Below, piece by piece: positions 1 to 7,417 of a stretch of DNA of 64,000 nucleotides. Position numbers and translations under genes: made by a program. Where the stretch lies: the NCBI RefSeq assembly GCF_003148775.1, contig NZ_QGGW01000003.1, positions 124,001 through 188,000 of the forward strand, in the 5' to 3' direction. Numbering within the stretch: the first letter of the stretch is position 1; each line of letters starts with the position of its first letter. The stretch is from Roseicyclus mahoneyensis. Lineage in GTDB: Bacteria > Pseudomonadota > Alphaproteobacteria > Rhodobacterales > Rhodobacteraceae. Below the pieces are notes generated by a model. It ran no database searches and was not told where the DNA came from. It was given only the letters and a program-made list of their open reading frames with translations.

Positions 1-357
1 CAGCGCCTGAACCTCGAACGCGCGCTCAGGCTGGGCGATGAATTGGGCGGGCATATCGTCTCGGGCCATGTCGACGGCGTGGCCGATGTGATCGCCATGG
101 CCGAGGAGGGTGACAGCACCCGCATCACCTTTCGTGCGCCCGACACGTTGGCCCGCTTCATCGCGCCGAAAGGGTCGGTGGCACTGAACGGCACCTCGCT
201 GACGGTGAACGAGGTGGAGGGCGCGACCTTTGGCGTGAACCTGATCCCGCATACAAAGGCGGTGACGACATGGGGCACAACGGCGGTGGGCGACCGTGTG
301 AACCTCGAGATCGACACGCTGGCGCGCTATGTCGCACGGCTGCAGGACTGGGGCTGA
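1..357 (+). CDS. ribE: Riboflavin synthase (alpha chain), 3' part only
   Basis: This is the C-terminal part of riboflavin synthase, which dismutates two 6,7-dimethyl-8-ribityllumazine molecules into riboflavin. The frame is open from the first base of the window, so the start lies upstream. The visible part holds the second lumazine-binding repeat, with the family motif GGHIVSGHVDG near its start and the usual ending around LARYVARL. It heads a rightward riboflavin set with the ribBA-like gene and ribH, which supports the call. The family is normally about 200 residues and roughly 118 are visible here. Confidence 0.93.
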   Translation, partial: QRLNLERALRLGDELGGHIVSGHVDGVADVIAMAEEGDSTRITFRAPDTLARFIAPKGSVALNGTSLTVNEVEGATFGVNLIPHTKAVTTWGTTAVGDRVNLEIDTLARYVARLQDWG

Positions 358-406
358 GCCTCTCCGGCAGGGGTAGACTAAAAGAGAGGGAAAGGCGCGG
401 CAGAGC

Positions 407-985
407 ATGAGCACGATTGGACACAACGGCGGGCCCTCGATGGAGCCGGGTTTCGGCTTTCGCAAGCTGGCCTGGACGAGGGCGCGCGCGGAGCTGATGC
501 CGACCCTCCCGCTGGAGGTCGTGCGGCTGAGGGTCAAGCGCGCAGCGCGGCTGGGCCTCCCCTACAAGACCTATGCCACGATCCGCGCGACCTCGGGGCA
601 GGACATCGTGGGGTTCTTGTTTTCCGGCAACGCGCTGGAGCTTCGGGTGGGTCAAGTGGCGCTGGGCCAGGAGGTCATGGCCCGTCTGGCCGGGCTGGAG
701 GGCGCGGCGCACCGCCTTGCCGCCATCTATGCGCCCAGCCCCCCCGAGGCTGTGCTGGCGGCAAATCCTGGCCTGATCGACGCGGCCCTCCGCGCGCCCG
801 GCTTCACCGCCACATGGCGCGAGACGCGCGACAGCCTGCGCGGCGCGCTGGCGGCGCGCAGGCTGCCCTGTGACGGGGTCGTGCTGGTCGCCGCCACCGC
901 GGTGGAACGCGGCTGGGGCGCGGCGGCGGGACTTGGCGGCGTGATCGACCGCGACATCCTCTTCGCCGCAGGGGGCGCGGCCTAG
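407..985 (+). CDS. Conserved hypothetical protein between ribE and ribBA
   Basis: A 192-residue protein of unknown function. It starts with MSTIGHNGGP, an N-terminal stretch I associate with several unrelated alphaproteobacterial proteins. No catalytic motif, signal peptide or membrane segment is apparent. It lies 49 bp after ribE and about 100 bp before the ribBA start, in the same direction, so co-transcription with the riboflavin genes is likely. The body contains short Arg-rich segments such as RLRVKRAARLG. A role in flavin metabolism is possible only by position. Confidence 0.7.
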   Translation: MSTIGHNGGPSMEPGFGFRKLAWTRARAELMPTLPLEVVRLRVKRAARLGLPYKTYATIRATSGQDIVGFLFSGNALELRVGQVALGQEVMARLAGLEGAAHRLAAIYAPSPPEAVLAANPGLIDAALRAPGFTATWRETRDSLRGALAARRLPCDGVVLVAATAVERGWGAAAGLGGVIDRDILFAAGGAA

Positions 986-1093
986 TCTCTGCCCGGGGCA
1001 TGGTCTATGTGCGCCGATGCCGGGCGACGCCCGATTGCACCCGCAAGGCGCGCGGTCTATTTGCGCCCCAGACGCCGCGCGATGAGGATGACC

Positions 1094-2224
1094 ATGACGC
1101 AACCCTATGAAGAGCCCGGACCGGTCGAGCGCGACTGGTCGGACGCGATTTCCTCGATCGAGGAAATCCTCGACGAGGCGCGCAACGGCCACATGTTCAT
1201 TCTCGTCGATCACGAGGACCGCGAGAACGAGGGTGATCTGGTGATCCCCGCGCAATGGGCCACACCCGATGTGATCAACTTCATGGCCACCCATGGCCGC
1301 GGGCTGATCTGCCTGTCGATGACCTCCGCGCGGATCGACGAATTGGGCCTGCCGCTCATGTCGACCAACAATTCCTCGCGCCACGAAACCGCCTTCACCC
1401 TGTCGATCGAGGCGCGCGAGGGCGTGACCACCGGCATCTCGGCCGCCGACCGCGCGCGCACCGTGCAGGTCGCGATCGACGCCAGCCGCGGCGCGCAGGA
1501 TATCGCCACGCCCGGCCATGTCTTTCCGCTGCGCGCCAAGGATGGCGGCGTTCTGGTCCGCGCGGGCCATACCGAGGCGGCGGTCGATATCTCGCGGCTG
1601 GCCGGCCTCAACCCCTCGGGCGTGATCTGCGAGATCATGAACGAGGACGGCACCATGGCGCGTCTGCCCGATCTGGTGGCCTTCGCGCAGCGCCATAACC
1701 TCAAGATCGGCACGATCAGCGACCTGATTTCCTACCGCCGCCGCCACGACAATCTGGTCAAGGTCCGGCAAGAACAGACCATCACCAGCGAGTTCGGCGG
1801 CGAGTGGGTGATGCGGATCTACACCGACGAGACGCAGGGCGCCGAACATATCGCGCTGGTCAAGGGCGACATCACCACGCCCGAGCCGGTGCTGGTGCGG
1901 ATGCACGCGATGGACCCGTTGCTTGACGTGGTGGGTGCAGGCCCCAAGGGCCGCGCGGCCGAATTCGGCGACGCGATGCGCCTGATCGCGGACGAGGGGC
2001 GCGGCGTTCTGGTCTTGCTGCGCGACCTGACCATGAAGCTGGCCGTGGGCGACGAGGTCAGCCCCCAGACGCTGCGCCAGTATGGGCTTGGCGCGCAGAT
2101 CCTGTCCTCGCTGGGGGTCAGCGACATGATCTTGCTCACCAATTCCCCCAAGCCGCGCGTCGTCGGGCTTGAGGCTTACGGCCTGTCCATCACGGGCACG
2201 CGCAAGATATCGGAGCTTGGATAG
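1094..2224 (+). CDS. ribB: 3,4-dihydroxy-2-butanone 4-phosphate synthase with a degenerate GTP cyclohydrolase II domain (RibBX type)
   Basis: The N-terminal half (residues about 15-210) is the RibB domain, which makes dihydroxybutanone phosphate from ribulose 5-phosphate. It shows the acidic motif DHEDRENEGD (residues 39-48) and RAGHTEAAVD near residue 157. The C-terminal half aligns in outline with GTP cyclohydrolase II but has no cysteine where that enzyme has its three zinc ligands, and the conserved arginine/tyrosine region is altered, so GTP opening is unlikely. I chose the ATG at 1094 because GAGGA lies 5 bases before it; an upstream in-frame ATG at 1007 would add an Arg-rich tail that is unusual for the family. 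It abuts ribH with no gap. Confidence 0.93.
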   Translation: MTQPYEEPGPVERDWSDAISSIEEILDEARNGHMFILVDHEDRENEGDLVIPAQWATPDVINFMATHGRGLICLSMTSARIDELGLPLMSTNNSSRHETAFTLSIEAREGVTTGISAADRARTVQVAIDASRGAQDIATPGHVFPLRAKDGGVLVRAGHTEAAVDISRLAGLNPSGVICEIMNEDGTMARLPDLVAFAQRHNLKIGTISDLISYRRRHDNLVKVRQEQTITSEFGGEWVMRIYTDETQGAEHIALVKGDITTPEPVLVRMHAMDPLLDVVGAGPKGRAAEFGDAMRLIADEGRGVLVLLRDLTMKLAVGDEVSPQTLRQYGLGAQILSSLGVSDMILLTNSPKPRVVGLEAYGLSITGTRKISELG

Positions 2225-2773
2225 ATGGCCGGACATTCCGACAACGACATGGCGCTGCCGCGCTTCGACAAGCCCACCAAGGTCGCCATCGTGATCGCGC
2301 CCTACTACACCGCCATCGCGCAGGCGCAGATCGCGGCTGCGGCCGCCGTGCTGGAGCTTGCCGGCGTGAGCCATGAGGTGATCGAGGTGCCCGGATCGCT
2401 TGAGATCCCGACAGCCATCGGCATCGCGCATCGGCTGTCGAATTTCGACGGCTTCGTGGCCTTGGGCTGCGTGATCCGGGGCGCGACCTCGCATTATGAC
2501 GTGGTCGTCAACGAAAGCTCCCGCGCGCTGACGTTGCTGGGCTTGCAGGGTATCTGCATCGGCAATGGCATCATCACGGTGGAGACACGCGAACAGGCCG
2601 AGGAACGGGCCGATGCCGCCCGGCTCAACACGGCCGGCGGGGCCGCGCAGGCAGCCCTCCACCTGATCGCGTTGACGCGCCGGTTCGGTCAGCCTAAAGG
2701 CGGCATCGGTTTCAAGACCCGCCCCGATGTGATCGAGGTCGCGGGCGACAACGAAGGCCCTGCATCGGCATGA
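2225..2773 (+). CDS. ribH: 6,7-dimethyl-8-ribityllumazine synthase
   Basis: Condenses 5-amino-6-ribitylaminouracil with dihydroxybutanone phosphate to give the riboflavin synthase substrate. The 182-residue protein shows the family landmarks in order: the VPGSLEIP substrate loop, then LGCVIRGATSHYD with the active-site histidine, then GNGIITVETREQA. It begins at the base after the ribBA stop and overlaps nusB by 4 bases (ATGA), so translation of the three genes is probably coupled. An extended, slightly acidic N-terminus precedes the core. Confidence 0.97.
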   Translation: MAGHSDNDMALPRFDKPTKVAIVIAPYYTAIAQAQIAAAAAVLELAGVSHEVIEVPGSLEIPTAIGIAHRLSNFDGFVALGCVIRGATSHYDVVVNESSRALTLLGLQGICIGNGIITVETREQAEERADAARLNTAGGAAQAALHLIALTRRFGQPKGGIGFKTRPDVIEVAGDNEGPASA

Positions 2774-3279
2774 CGGACGACCCCGCCCAGACCCCTCCCG
2801 TGCCGCGCCCCAAGGCGCTCAGCCGCGAGGAACGCCGCCAGATGAAATCGGCTGCCCGGCTTTACGCCGTGCAGGCGCTGTTCCAGATGGAGGCCTCGGG
2901 TCAGACCCGTCAGGTCGTGCGCCGCGAGTTCGAGACGCACCGCTTCGGCGAGATCTACGAGGGCGAGGAGATGGCCGAGGGCGATCCCGACCTTTTCGCC
3001 AAGACGCTGGAAGACGCGGTCAACTGGCAAGCCAAGATCGACCAGATGACCGACCGCGCGCTGGTCGCCAAATGGCCGATCCACCGCATCGACCCTACGC
3101 TGCGCGCGCTGTTCCGCGCCGCAGGCGCAGAACTGGTCGAGGGCGAGGCGCCCCCCAAGGTCGTGATCAGCGAGTATGTCGACGTGGCGCGCGCCTTTTT
3201 CCCCGAGGGGAAAGAGCCGAAATTCGTCAACGCCGTGCTCGACCATATGGCCCGCGAGGCAAAGCCCGAGGCGTTCTGA
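2770..3279 (+). CDS. nusB: Transcription antitermination factor NusB
   Basis: NusB forms a complex with NusE (ribosomal protein S10) on boxA RNA and supports antitermination of rRNA operons. The 169-residue protein has the family pattern AARLYAVQALFQME near residue 21-34, a central acidic helical region, and the C-terminal VVISEYVDVARAFF and KFVNAVLDHMA segments that pack in the helical bundle. The start overlaps the ribH stop as ATGA. Adjacent ribH and nusB are common in proteobacteria. A GGCGG/CCGCC hairpin followed by more GC pairs lies just after the stop (3287-3304). Confidence 0.96.
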   Translation: MTDDPAQTPPVPRPKALSREERRQMKSAARLYAVQALFQMEASGQTRQVVRREFETHRFGEIYEGEEMAEGDPDLFAKTLEDAVNWQAKIDQMTDRALVAKWPIHRIDPTLRALFRAAGAELVEGEAPPKVVISEYVDVARAFFPEGKEPKFVNAVLDHMAREAKPEAF

Positions 3280-3381
3280 GACCGTCGGCGGGATATTTTC
3301 CGCCACGCCTTGCGGCCTTCGGCGCCCCTCTCCATCTGCGCTGAAGCCGCCGCTGCGTCGGGCCATCGGGAGAGACAAATC

Positions 3382-4302
3382 TTGGACACCGTGATGATGC
3401 TTGCGGGCCTCGCCCTTCTCTTGGGCGGGGGCGAGGGGCTGGTGCGCGGCGGCGTGGCGTTGGCCACGCGGATGCGCCTGCCGATGGCCGTGGTGGGGGC
3501 GGTCGTGCTGGGCTTTGGCACTTCGATGCCCGAGATGCTGACATCGCTGTCGGCGGCGCTTGCGGGTGCGCCGGGCATCGCCATCGGCAATGTGCTGGGG
3601 TCCAACATCGCCAACATCTTGCTGATCCTTGGCGTGGCCGCCGTGATCGCGCCGATCCCCGCCGGAGCGGCCGGGATCGAGGACCGGGTCTGGCTTGCCG
3701 TGGCCACCGTGCTGGGTATCGCCGTGATCCTCGTGGGCCTCACCGTCGGGCGCATCGAAGGCACAGTCTTGCTGGCGGCGCTCGCCATCTACATCTGGCG
3801 CGCGTTGTCGCGCGACGCCGAAGTGGCGCCAGTGCCGGGGATCGAGGGCATGAGGGCAGCGCGCATCGCGCTGTTTCTGGCAGGCGGGCTTGTAACGCTC
3901 ATCGGGGGCGCTTGGCTGCTGGTCGAGGGGGCGACGGGCATCGCACGCAGCTTGGGCATCGGCGAGACGGTGATCGGGCTGACCGTCGTGGCGGTAGGCA
4001 CTTCGTTGCCGGAACTGGCCACCAGCGTCATCGCCGCGCGGCGCGGCGAAGCGGGGCTGGCGCTGGGCAATGTGCTGGGGTCCAACGTGTTCAACATTCT
4101 TGCCATCCTCGGCCTGACTGCCGTGATCGTGCCGATCCCCGTGCCCCCCGGCCTGTCGCCGGTCGATCTGGCTGTCGTCGCCGGATCGGCGGCGCTTTTG
4201 CTGGTGGCACTCTTTCTAGGGCGGATCGGGCGCGGCATGGGGGCGGTATTCGTGACGCTTTACGCAGGCTACATCGGCTGGCTGGCGCTATCTGTTGCCT
4301 GA
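3382..4302 (+). CDS. Calcium/sodium antiporter, CaCA family (YrbG-like)
   Basis: A 306-residue inner-membrane cation/Ca2+ exchanger with about ten hydrophobic segments. The two inverted alpha repeats are clear: GFGTSMPEMLTS with GNVLGSNIANILLILG in the first half, and AVGTSLPELATS with GNVLGSNVFNILAILG in the second. The acidic PE residues of each repeat form the ion site in this family. I place the start at the TTG of 3382, since GGGAGAG lies 7 bases upstream and translation gives MDTVMMLAGL, the usual hydrophobic beginning; in-frame GTG 3391 and ATG 3394 are alternatives. It stands apart from nusB by about 100 bp. Confidence 0.9.
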   Translation: MDTVMMLAGLALLLGGGEGLVRGGVALATRMRLPMAVVGAVVLGFGTSMPEMLTSLSAALAGAPGIAIGNVLGSNIANILLILGVAAVIAPIPAGAAGIEDRVWLAVATVLGIAVILVGLTVGRIEGTVLLAALAIYIWRALSRDAEVAPVPGIEGMRAARIALFLAGGLVTLIGGAWLLVEGATGIARSLGIGETVIGLTVVAVGTSLPELATSVIAARRGEAGLALGNVLGSNVFNILAILGLTAVIVPIPVPPGLSPVDLAVVAGSAALLLVALFLGRIGRGMGAVFVTLYAGYIGWLALSVA

Positions 4303-4405
4303 TTGTTGGGCAGATCCACACCACCATCCGCGCCAGAGCGCCACGCCCCCTTGCGCGACAGACCCGGCGCCATCATCTTTCCCTCAACGAACAGAGGAGT
4401 CGTGC

Positions 4406-4723
4406 ATGCCCGATCACATCCGTTTCATCCTGCGCCATGCGGCCTTCGGCTTCGTCTTGGCCTTTGTCTTCGTTGGCATGCTGCTGGCCTTCGATGTGGC
4501 CGGGCTCTGGCATCTTGTGACCCACACGGTCGAGGGACCGATCGCGCTGGCTGTCTTGACGGTGCTGTGCGGGATAACCTTCGGCTCGGCACAGGTCGGC
4601 TACAAGATCATGACCATGGCCGATGACAGCGACGACGACAAGCGCGGACGCCGCGATGGCGTGTTCACGCTTGACGCGATGCCGGTTCCTGTCCGCATCC
4701 GCAGCGACGACCCGCGCCGCTGA
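4406..4723 (+). CDS. Small two-helix membrane protein, unknown function
   Basis: A 105-residue protein with two predicted membrane helices: residues about 9-30 (FGFVLAFVFVGMLLAFDVAGL) and about 45-65 (IALAVLTVLCGITFGSAQVGY). A charged Asp/Lys/Arg-rich cytoplasmic tail follows. AGAGGAG 7 bases before the ATG at 4406 fixes the start. The gene ends about 20 bp before a strong terminator. No family function is known to me. The upstream exchanger gene is in the same direction and about 100 bp away, so it may or may not share a transcript. Confidence 0.75.
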   Translation: MPDHIRFILRHAAFGFVLAFVFVGMLLAFDVAGLWHLVTHTVEGPIALAVLTVLCGITFGSAQVGYKIMTMADDSDDDKRGRRDGVFTLDAMPVPVRIRSDDPRR

Positions 4724-4742
4724 CATTTCAACCCATTACAAC

Positions 4743-4776
4743 AAAAAACGCCGCCCCTCGCAGGGCGGCGTTTTTG
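4743..4776 (+). terminator. Rho-independent terminator
   Basis: CGCCGCCC (4749-4756) pairs with GGGCGGCG (4763-4770) around a 6-base loop, flanked by an A-run on the left and TTTTT on the right, so the stem extends with A-T pairs. The T-run follows on the plus strand, which ends transcription of the membrane protein gene before it. The A-run also gives it bidirectional potential. Confidence 0.9.
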
Positions 4777-5002
4777 TATGGGGTGACGGGGACCGCAGCA
4801 TCCGTGGAGGCGTTTAATTCCCGAGGACCTGTGTGTACAGGTGGGCACCAGGTAATCAGACCAGGATCCGATCAGAGCCAGCTCCCTCGAAAATGCTTAA
4901 GGCCACCGGAATTTTGCCACAGGCACGGGACGAGCAGATCCGTCACCACCGCAGATAGGCGGGCAGGGGGATTCTGGCAAGGGGTGCGCCCCGCTTGCCT
5001 TT
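4777..5002. other. Intergenic stretch before mmcB
   Basis: The non-coding interval from 4724 to 5029 is 306 bp. Beyond the terminator and the LexA-type site annotated separately, I see one short hairpin, ACCTGT (4827-4832) with ACAGGT (4837-4842) around GTGT, and no coding frame with a ribosome-binding site. No known RNA family is recognised. A small RNA is possible but unsupported. Confidence 0.4.
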
Positions 5003-5017
5003 GTTCCCTGAATGTTC
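5003..5017 (+). promoter_or_regulatory. LexA-type SOS operator before mmcB
   Basis: GTTC (5003-5006), seven bases, GTTC (5014-5017) is an exact match to the alphaproteobacterial LexA direct-repeat site GTTC-N7-GTTC. It ends 12 bases before the mmcB start at 5030. A third GTTC (5026-5029) follows at 8-base spacing and touches the start codon. Confidence 0.75.
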
Positions 5018-5029
5018 CATCTTGCGTTC

Positions 5030-5488
5030 ATGACCGACCTTGCGCCCCCGTTCCTCGATACGCGCGCGCCCGGCCAGCTTCTGGCGCGGGGCGTCTGCCG
5101 CCATCTGCGCGGACATGATTTCGTCACGCTCGAGGAATTTACCCCCGAACGCGGAAAGCGGCTTGATGTGATGGCGCTTGGGCCGCGCGGTGAGCTTTGG
5201 GTGATCGAATGCAAATCCTCCCGCACCGATTTCACCTCGGATGGCAAGTGGCAGGGCTATCTCGAATGGGGCGACCGCTATTTCTGGGCTGTGGACGAGG
5301 CCTTTCCGACCGACCTTTTGCCCGAGGGCACGGGCCTGATCATCGCCGATGCCTATGACGCGGAAATCCTGCGCATGCCCGACGAGGTGAGATTGCCCCC
5401 CGCGCGCCGCAAGGCGGTGACACAGCGTTTTGCCCGCCACGCGGCGCTGCGGCTGCAGATGCTGCGCGACCCGGGCCTGATCCTTTAG
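5030..5488 (+). CDS. mmcB: MmcB-family DNA repair protein (nuclease-like fold)
   Basis: A 152-residue protein of the MmcB family, named for SOS-induced mitomycin C resistance in Caulobacter. The core RLDVMALGPRGELWVIECKSSRTDF has the D-(x)n-E-x-K arrangement of PD-(D/E)xK nuclease folds, here D..ECK, followed by WQGYLEWGDRYFWAVD. I chose the ATG at 5030 over the in-frame ATG at 5012 because 5012 lies inside the LexA-type operator and family members start at MTD. No Shine-Dalgarno is seen, so it may be leaderless. Its stop codon interlocks with the convergent gene on the other strand. Confidence 0.85.
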   Translation: MTDLAPPFLDTRAPGQLLARGVCRHLRGHDFVTLEEFTPERGKRLDVMALGPRGELWVIECKSSRTDFTSDGKWQGYLEWGDRYFWAVDEAFPTDLLPEGTGLIIADAYDAEILRMPDEVRLPPARRKAVTQRFARHAALRLQMLRDPGLIL

Positions 5489-5682
5489 CGCTTTTTCTTG
5501 CCCATGGCACGCGCGGCGGCGGCGGCGGCGCGCAATTCCTCGGCGATTTCCTCGGCTTCCTCGGGGTCGAAGTCGAGCGGCAGGTCGATCCCGTCCCCCT
5601 CGACGTAGATCCGCACCATGCCAAGCGTCGTCGGCCCGATCTGCAGATTCGCGGCCACGTCGTTTTCGCTGTTGATGCCCAT
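5485..5682 (-). CDS. Small conserved protein (DUF6324-like)
   Basis: A 65-residue protein beginning MGINSENDVAANLQIGPTT, which I recognise as a small family found in Rhodobacterales (DUF6324 as I recall it). It has a beta-rich middle (MVRIYVEGDGIDLPLDF) and an acidic then Ala-rich helix ending in KKKR. GGAGGG lies about 8 bases before the start. Its function is unknown. The stop codon overlaps the mmcB stop by 4 bases on the opposite strand. Confidence 0.75.
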   Translation of the reverse strand: MGINSENDVAANLQIGPTTLGMVRIYVEGDGIDLPLDFDPEEAEEIAEELRAAAAAARAMGKKKR

Positions 5683-5831
5683 CGGTCCACCCTCCAACAT
5701 TCCGGCCGGAGGTAGCGGCAGATGGCCGTTTGTGCAAGCGAGCCGGTGTGGAATACCTGACCCGCAGGGTGCGCCTGACCCCTTGCAATCGACCGACGCG
5801 GGCGCTATCCCCCGCGCCAGACGCAAGTCAT

Positions 5832-5908
5832 GCCGGCGTAGCTCAGTTGGTTAGAGCGCTTGATTGTGGATCAAGAGGTCCCCCGTTCGAGCCGGGGCGC
5901 TGGTACCA
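5832..5908 (+). tRNA. tRNA-His (anticodon GTG), CCA encoded
   Basis: A full cloverleaf can be drawn. The acceptor strand GCCGGCG (5832-5838) pairs with CGCTGGT (5898-5904) including two G-U pairs. The D stem is GCTC/GAGC, and the anticodon stem CTTGA/TCAAG holds loop TTGTGGA with anticodon GTG at 5866-5868. The T stem CCCCG/CGGGG holds TTCGAGC. The discriminator is A (5905), then CCA. The base before position 1 is T, so the usual tRNA-His G-1 and C73 are both absent, as reported for many alphaproteobacteria. Confidence 0.96.
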
Positions 5909-5916
5909 TTCCCACT

Positions 5917-6237
5917 TCAGTCGATGGTGAAATCCCGCATCAGCACGCGGCTTTCACTGTCGTAGATGCGGATCACGCCATCGTCGCCGACGATCACGGT
6001 CCGCCCGTCGACGATACTGAACCCCACCAGTCCGACGCCCTCGGGCAGCACGAAATCGCCCGGTGCGATGACCACGGGCGCGGTATCGGCGTTCAGGCGG
6101 ATGACAAGCAGCACGGTGATCGCTAGAACGCCCCCGATCATCGACACGGTCAAAACCGTCACCAGCCGCTTGAGCCAGCGCAGCTGCGGCGGCAGATCGC
6201 CCTCGGTCCCCGAGGTTTCAGGAGGCTCCACGCCCAT
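5917..6237 (-). CDS. Single-pass membrane protein (DUF6476-like)
   Basis: A 106-residue protein with an acidic/proline-rich N-terminus, the motif LPPQLRWLKRLVTVLT, one membrane helix (residues about 34-56, rich in Ile, Leu and Val) and a small beta-rich outer domain that includes VDGRTVIVGDDGVIRIYD. This matches a Rhodobacterales family I know as DUF6476; no function is established. The start codon at 6235-6237 shares two bases with the divergent rluD start, so its ribosome-binding site would fall inside rluD. An in-frame GTG two codons later is the only other nearby start. The stop lies 9 bp after tRNA-His. Confidence 0.75.
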   Translation of the reverse strand: MGVEPPETSGTEGDLPPQLRWLKRLVTVLTVSMIGGVLAITVLLVIRLNADTAPVVIAPGDFVLPEGVGLVGFSIVDGRTVIVGDDGVIRIYDSESRVLMRDFTID

Positions 6238-7261
6238 GCCCACCCATATCGTGACGGTCGAAATCGGGCCGGACCCGGCCCCCCGCCTTGATAAGGCACT
6301 GGCCCGCGATGTGCCAGAGGAGGCGCATCTGAGCCGCTCGCGCCTGATGCGCCTGATCGCGGACGGCGCGGTGCGCCTGAACGGTGCGCCCGTGACCGAT
6401 TCCCGCGCACGCGTCGCAGAGGGCGATGTGGTCGCCATCACCGTCGAGGAGGCGGCCGAGGTGGAAACGGCGGCCGAACCCATCGCGCTCAAGGTCATGC
6501 ATGAAGATGCCGACCTGATCGTGATCGACAAGCCTGCCGGAATGGTGGTGCACCCCGCGCCCGGATCGCCCGGCGGCACGCTGGTCAACGCGCTCTTGCA
6601 TCATTTCGGCGGCAACCTGTCGGGCGTGGGCGGCGAAAAGCGCCCCGGCATCGTGCACCGGATCGACAAGGACACCAGCGGCCTTCTGGTGGTGGCGAAA
6701 TCCGACGCCGCCCATCACGGCCTTGCCGACCAGTTCGCCGCCCATACCGTTGACCGGGAATACATCGGCATCTGTCACGGGCTGCCCGATCCCGCAGACC
6801 CGCGTCTGAACGGCGTCAGGGGCGTGAATTTCGAAGCGGGCGCGGTGCTCAAGATCACGACCCATCTGGCCCGCCACAAGACCGACCGCCAGCGGCAGGC
6901 GGTGCTGTTTCAGGGCGGACGCCATGCCGTCACGCGCGTCCGGGTCGAGGAACCGCTGGGCCCCGTGACGTTGGTCACCTGCCGTCTGGAAACCGGGCGC
7001 ACGCATCAGATCCGCGTTCACATGGCTCATGTCGGTCACGCGCTGGTCGGCGATCCGGTCTATGGGGGGCGGCGCAAGGTCTCCGACAAGCTTCTGGGCG
7101 CGGATTTGGCTGAGGTGATCAACCGCTTTCCCCGGCAGGCGCTCCATGCTGCGCGGTTGGGGTTCGTGCATCCGGTGACGGGCGATGACATGAGCTTCGA
7201 GGCTGATCTGCCGCCAGACATGGCCGCGCTTTTGCAGGGACTGCGCGCGGCGGGCCTGTAA
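6236..7261 (+). CDS. rluD: Ribosomal large subunit pseudouridine synthase, RluA/RluD family
   Basis: A 341-residue pseudouridine synthase. An N-terminal S4-type RNA-binding domain (residues about 15-75, with LSRSRLMRLIADGAVRLNG) is followed by the catalytic domain with HRIDKDTSGLLVVAKS, whose Asp is the nucleophile. ETGRTHQIRVHMAHVGHALVGDPVYGG comes later. The length fits RluD, which modifies 23S rRNA helix 69. AGGAGG at 6220-6225 sits 10 bases before the start. Rhodobacterales commonly have rluD beside rpoH, as here. RluC-type specificity cannot be excluded from sequence alone. Confidence 0.92.
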   Translation: MPTHIVTVEIGPDPAPRLDKALARDVPEEAHLSRSRLMRLIADGAVRLNGAPVTDSRARVAEGDVVAITVEEAAEVETAAEPIALKVMHEDADLIVIDKPAGMVVHPAPGSPGGTLVNALLHHFGGNLSGVGGEKRPGIVHRIDKDTSGLLVVAKSDAAHHGLADQFAAHTVDREYIGICHGLPDPADPRLNGVRGVNFEAGAVLKITTHLARHKTDRQRQAVLFQGGRHAVTRVRVEEPLGPVTLVTCRLETGRTHQIRVHMAHVGHALVGDPVYGGRRKVSDKLLGADLAEVINRFPRQALHAARLGFVHPVTGDDMSFEADLPPDMAALLQGLRAAGL

Positions 7262-7353
7262 TCTGTGCGCACATGCACGTGATATCACGGTAACGCGACT
7301 TGCCGTTCGTGGGCGCAAAGGGCACATTCTGAACCGACGCGTTCACTTCGGCT

Positions 7354-7382
7354 CTTGACGAAAAGTTAATCTGATTTACATA
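7354..7382 (+). promoter_or_regulatory. Candidate rpoH promoter
   Basis: CTTG (7354-7357) lies 17 bases before TTTACAT (7375-7381), which resembles the alphaproteobacterial sigma-32 pattern CTTG-N17-CYTATNT at most positions. The same bases can also be read as TTGACG (7355-7360) with a weak TACATA -10. It lies 36-64 bp before the rpoH start. Either heat-shock autoregulation or a housekeeping promoter is possible. Confidence 0.4.
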
Positions 7383-7417
7383 CTTCCCTAACGGAGCCTA
7401 ACAGGGGGTCCCCAAAA

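Noticed and set aside
1007-1093. Upstream extension of the ribBA-like protein from ATG 1007
   Set aside because: The added residues are Arg-rich and outside the family; the ATG at 1094 has a better-placed GAGGA site.
158-2662. Very long minus-strand open frame across ribE, ribBA and ribH
   Set aside because: It mirrors well-supported plus-strand genes; its product is Arg/His/Gly-rich without motifs, as expected opposite GC-rich codons.
4777-5002. Signal-recognition-particle RNA or other known small RNA before mmcB
   Set aside because: The conserved GGAAGG/AGCA loop pattern is absent; only one short hairpin is seen.
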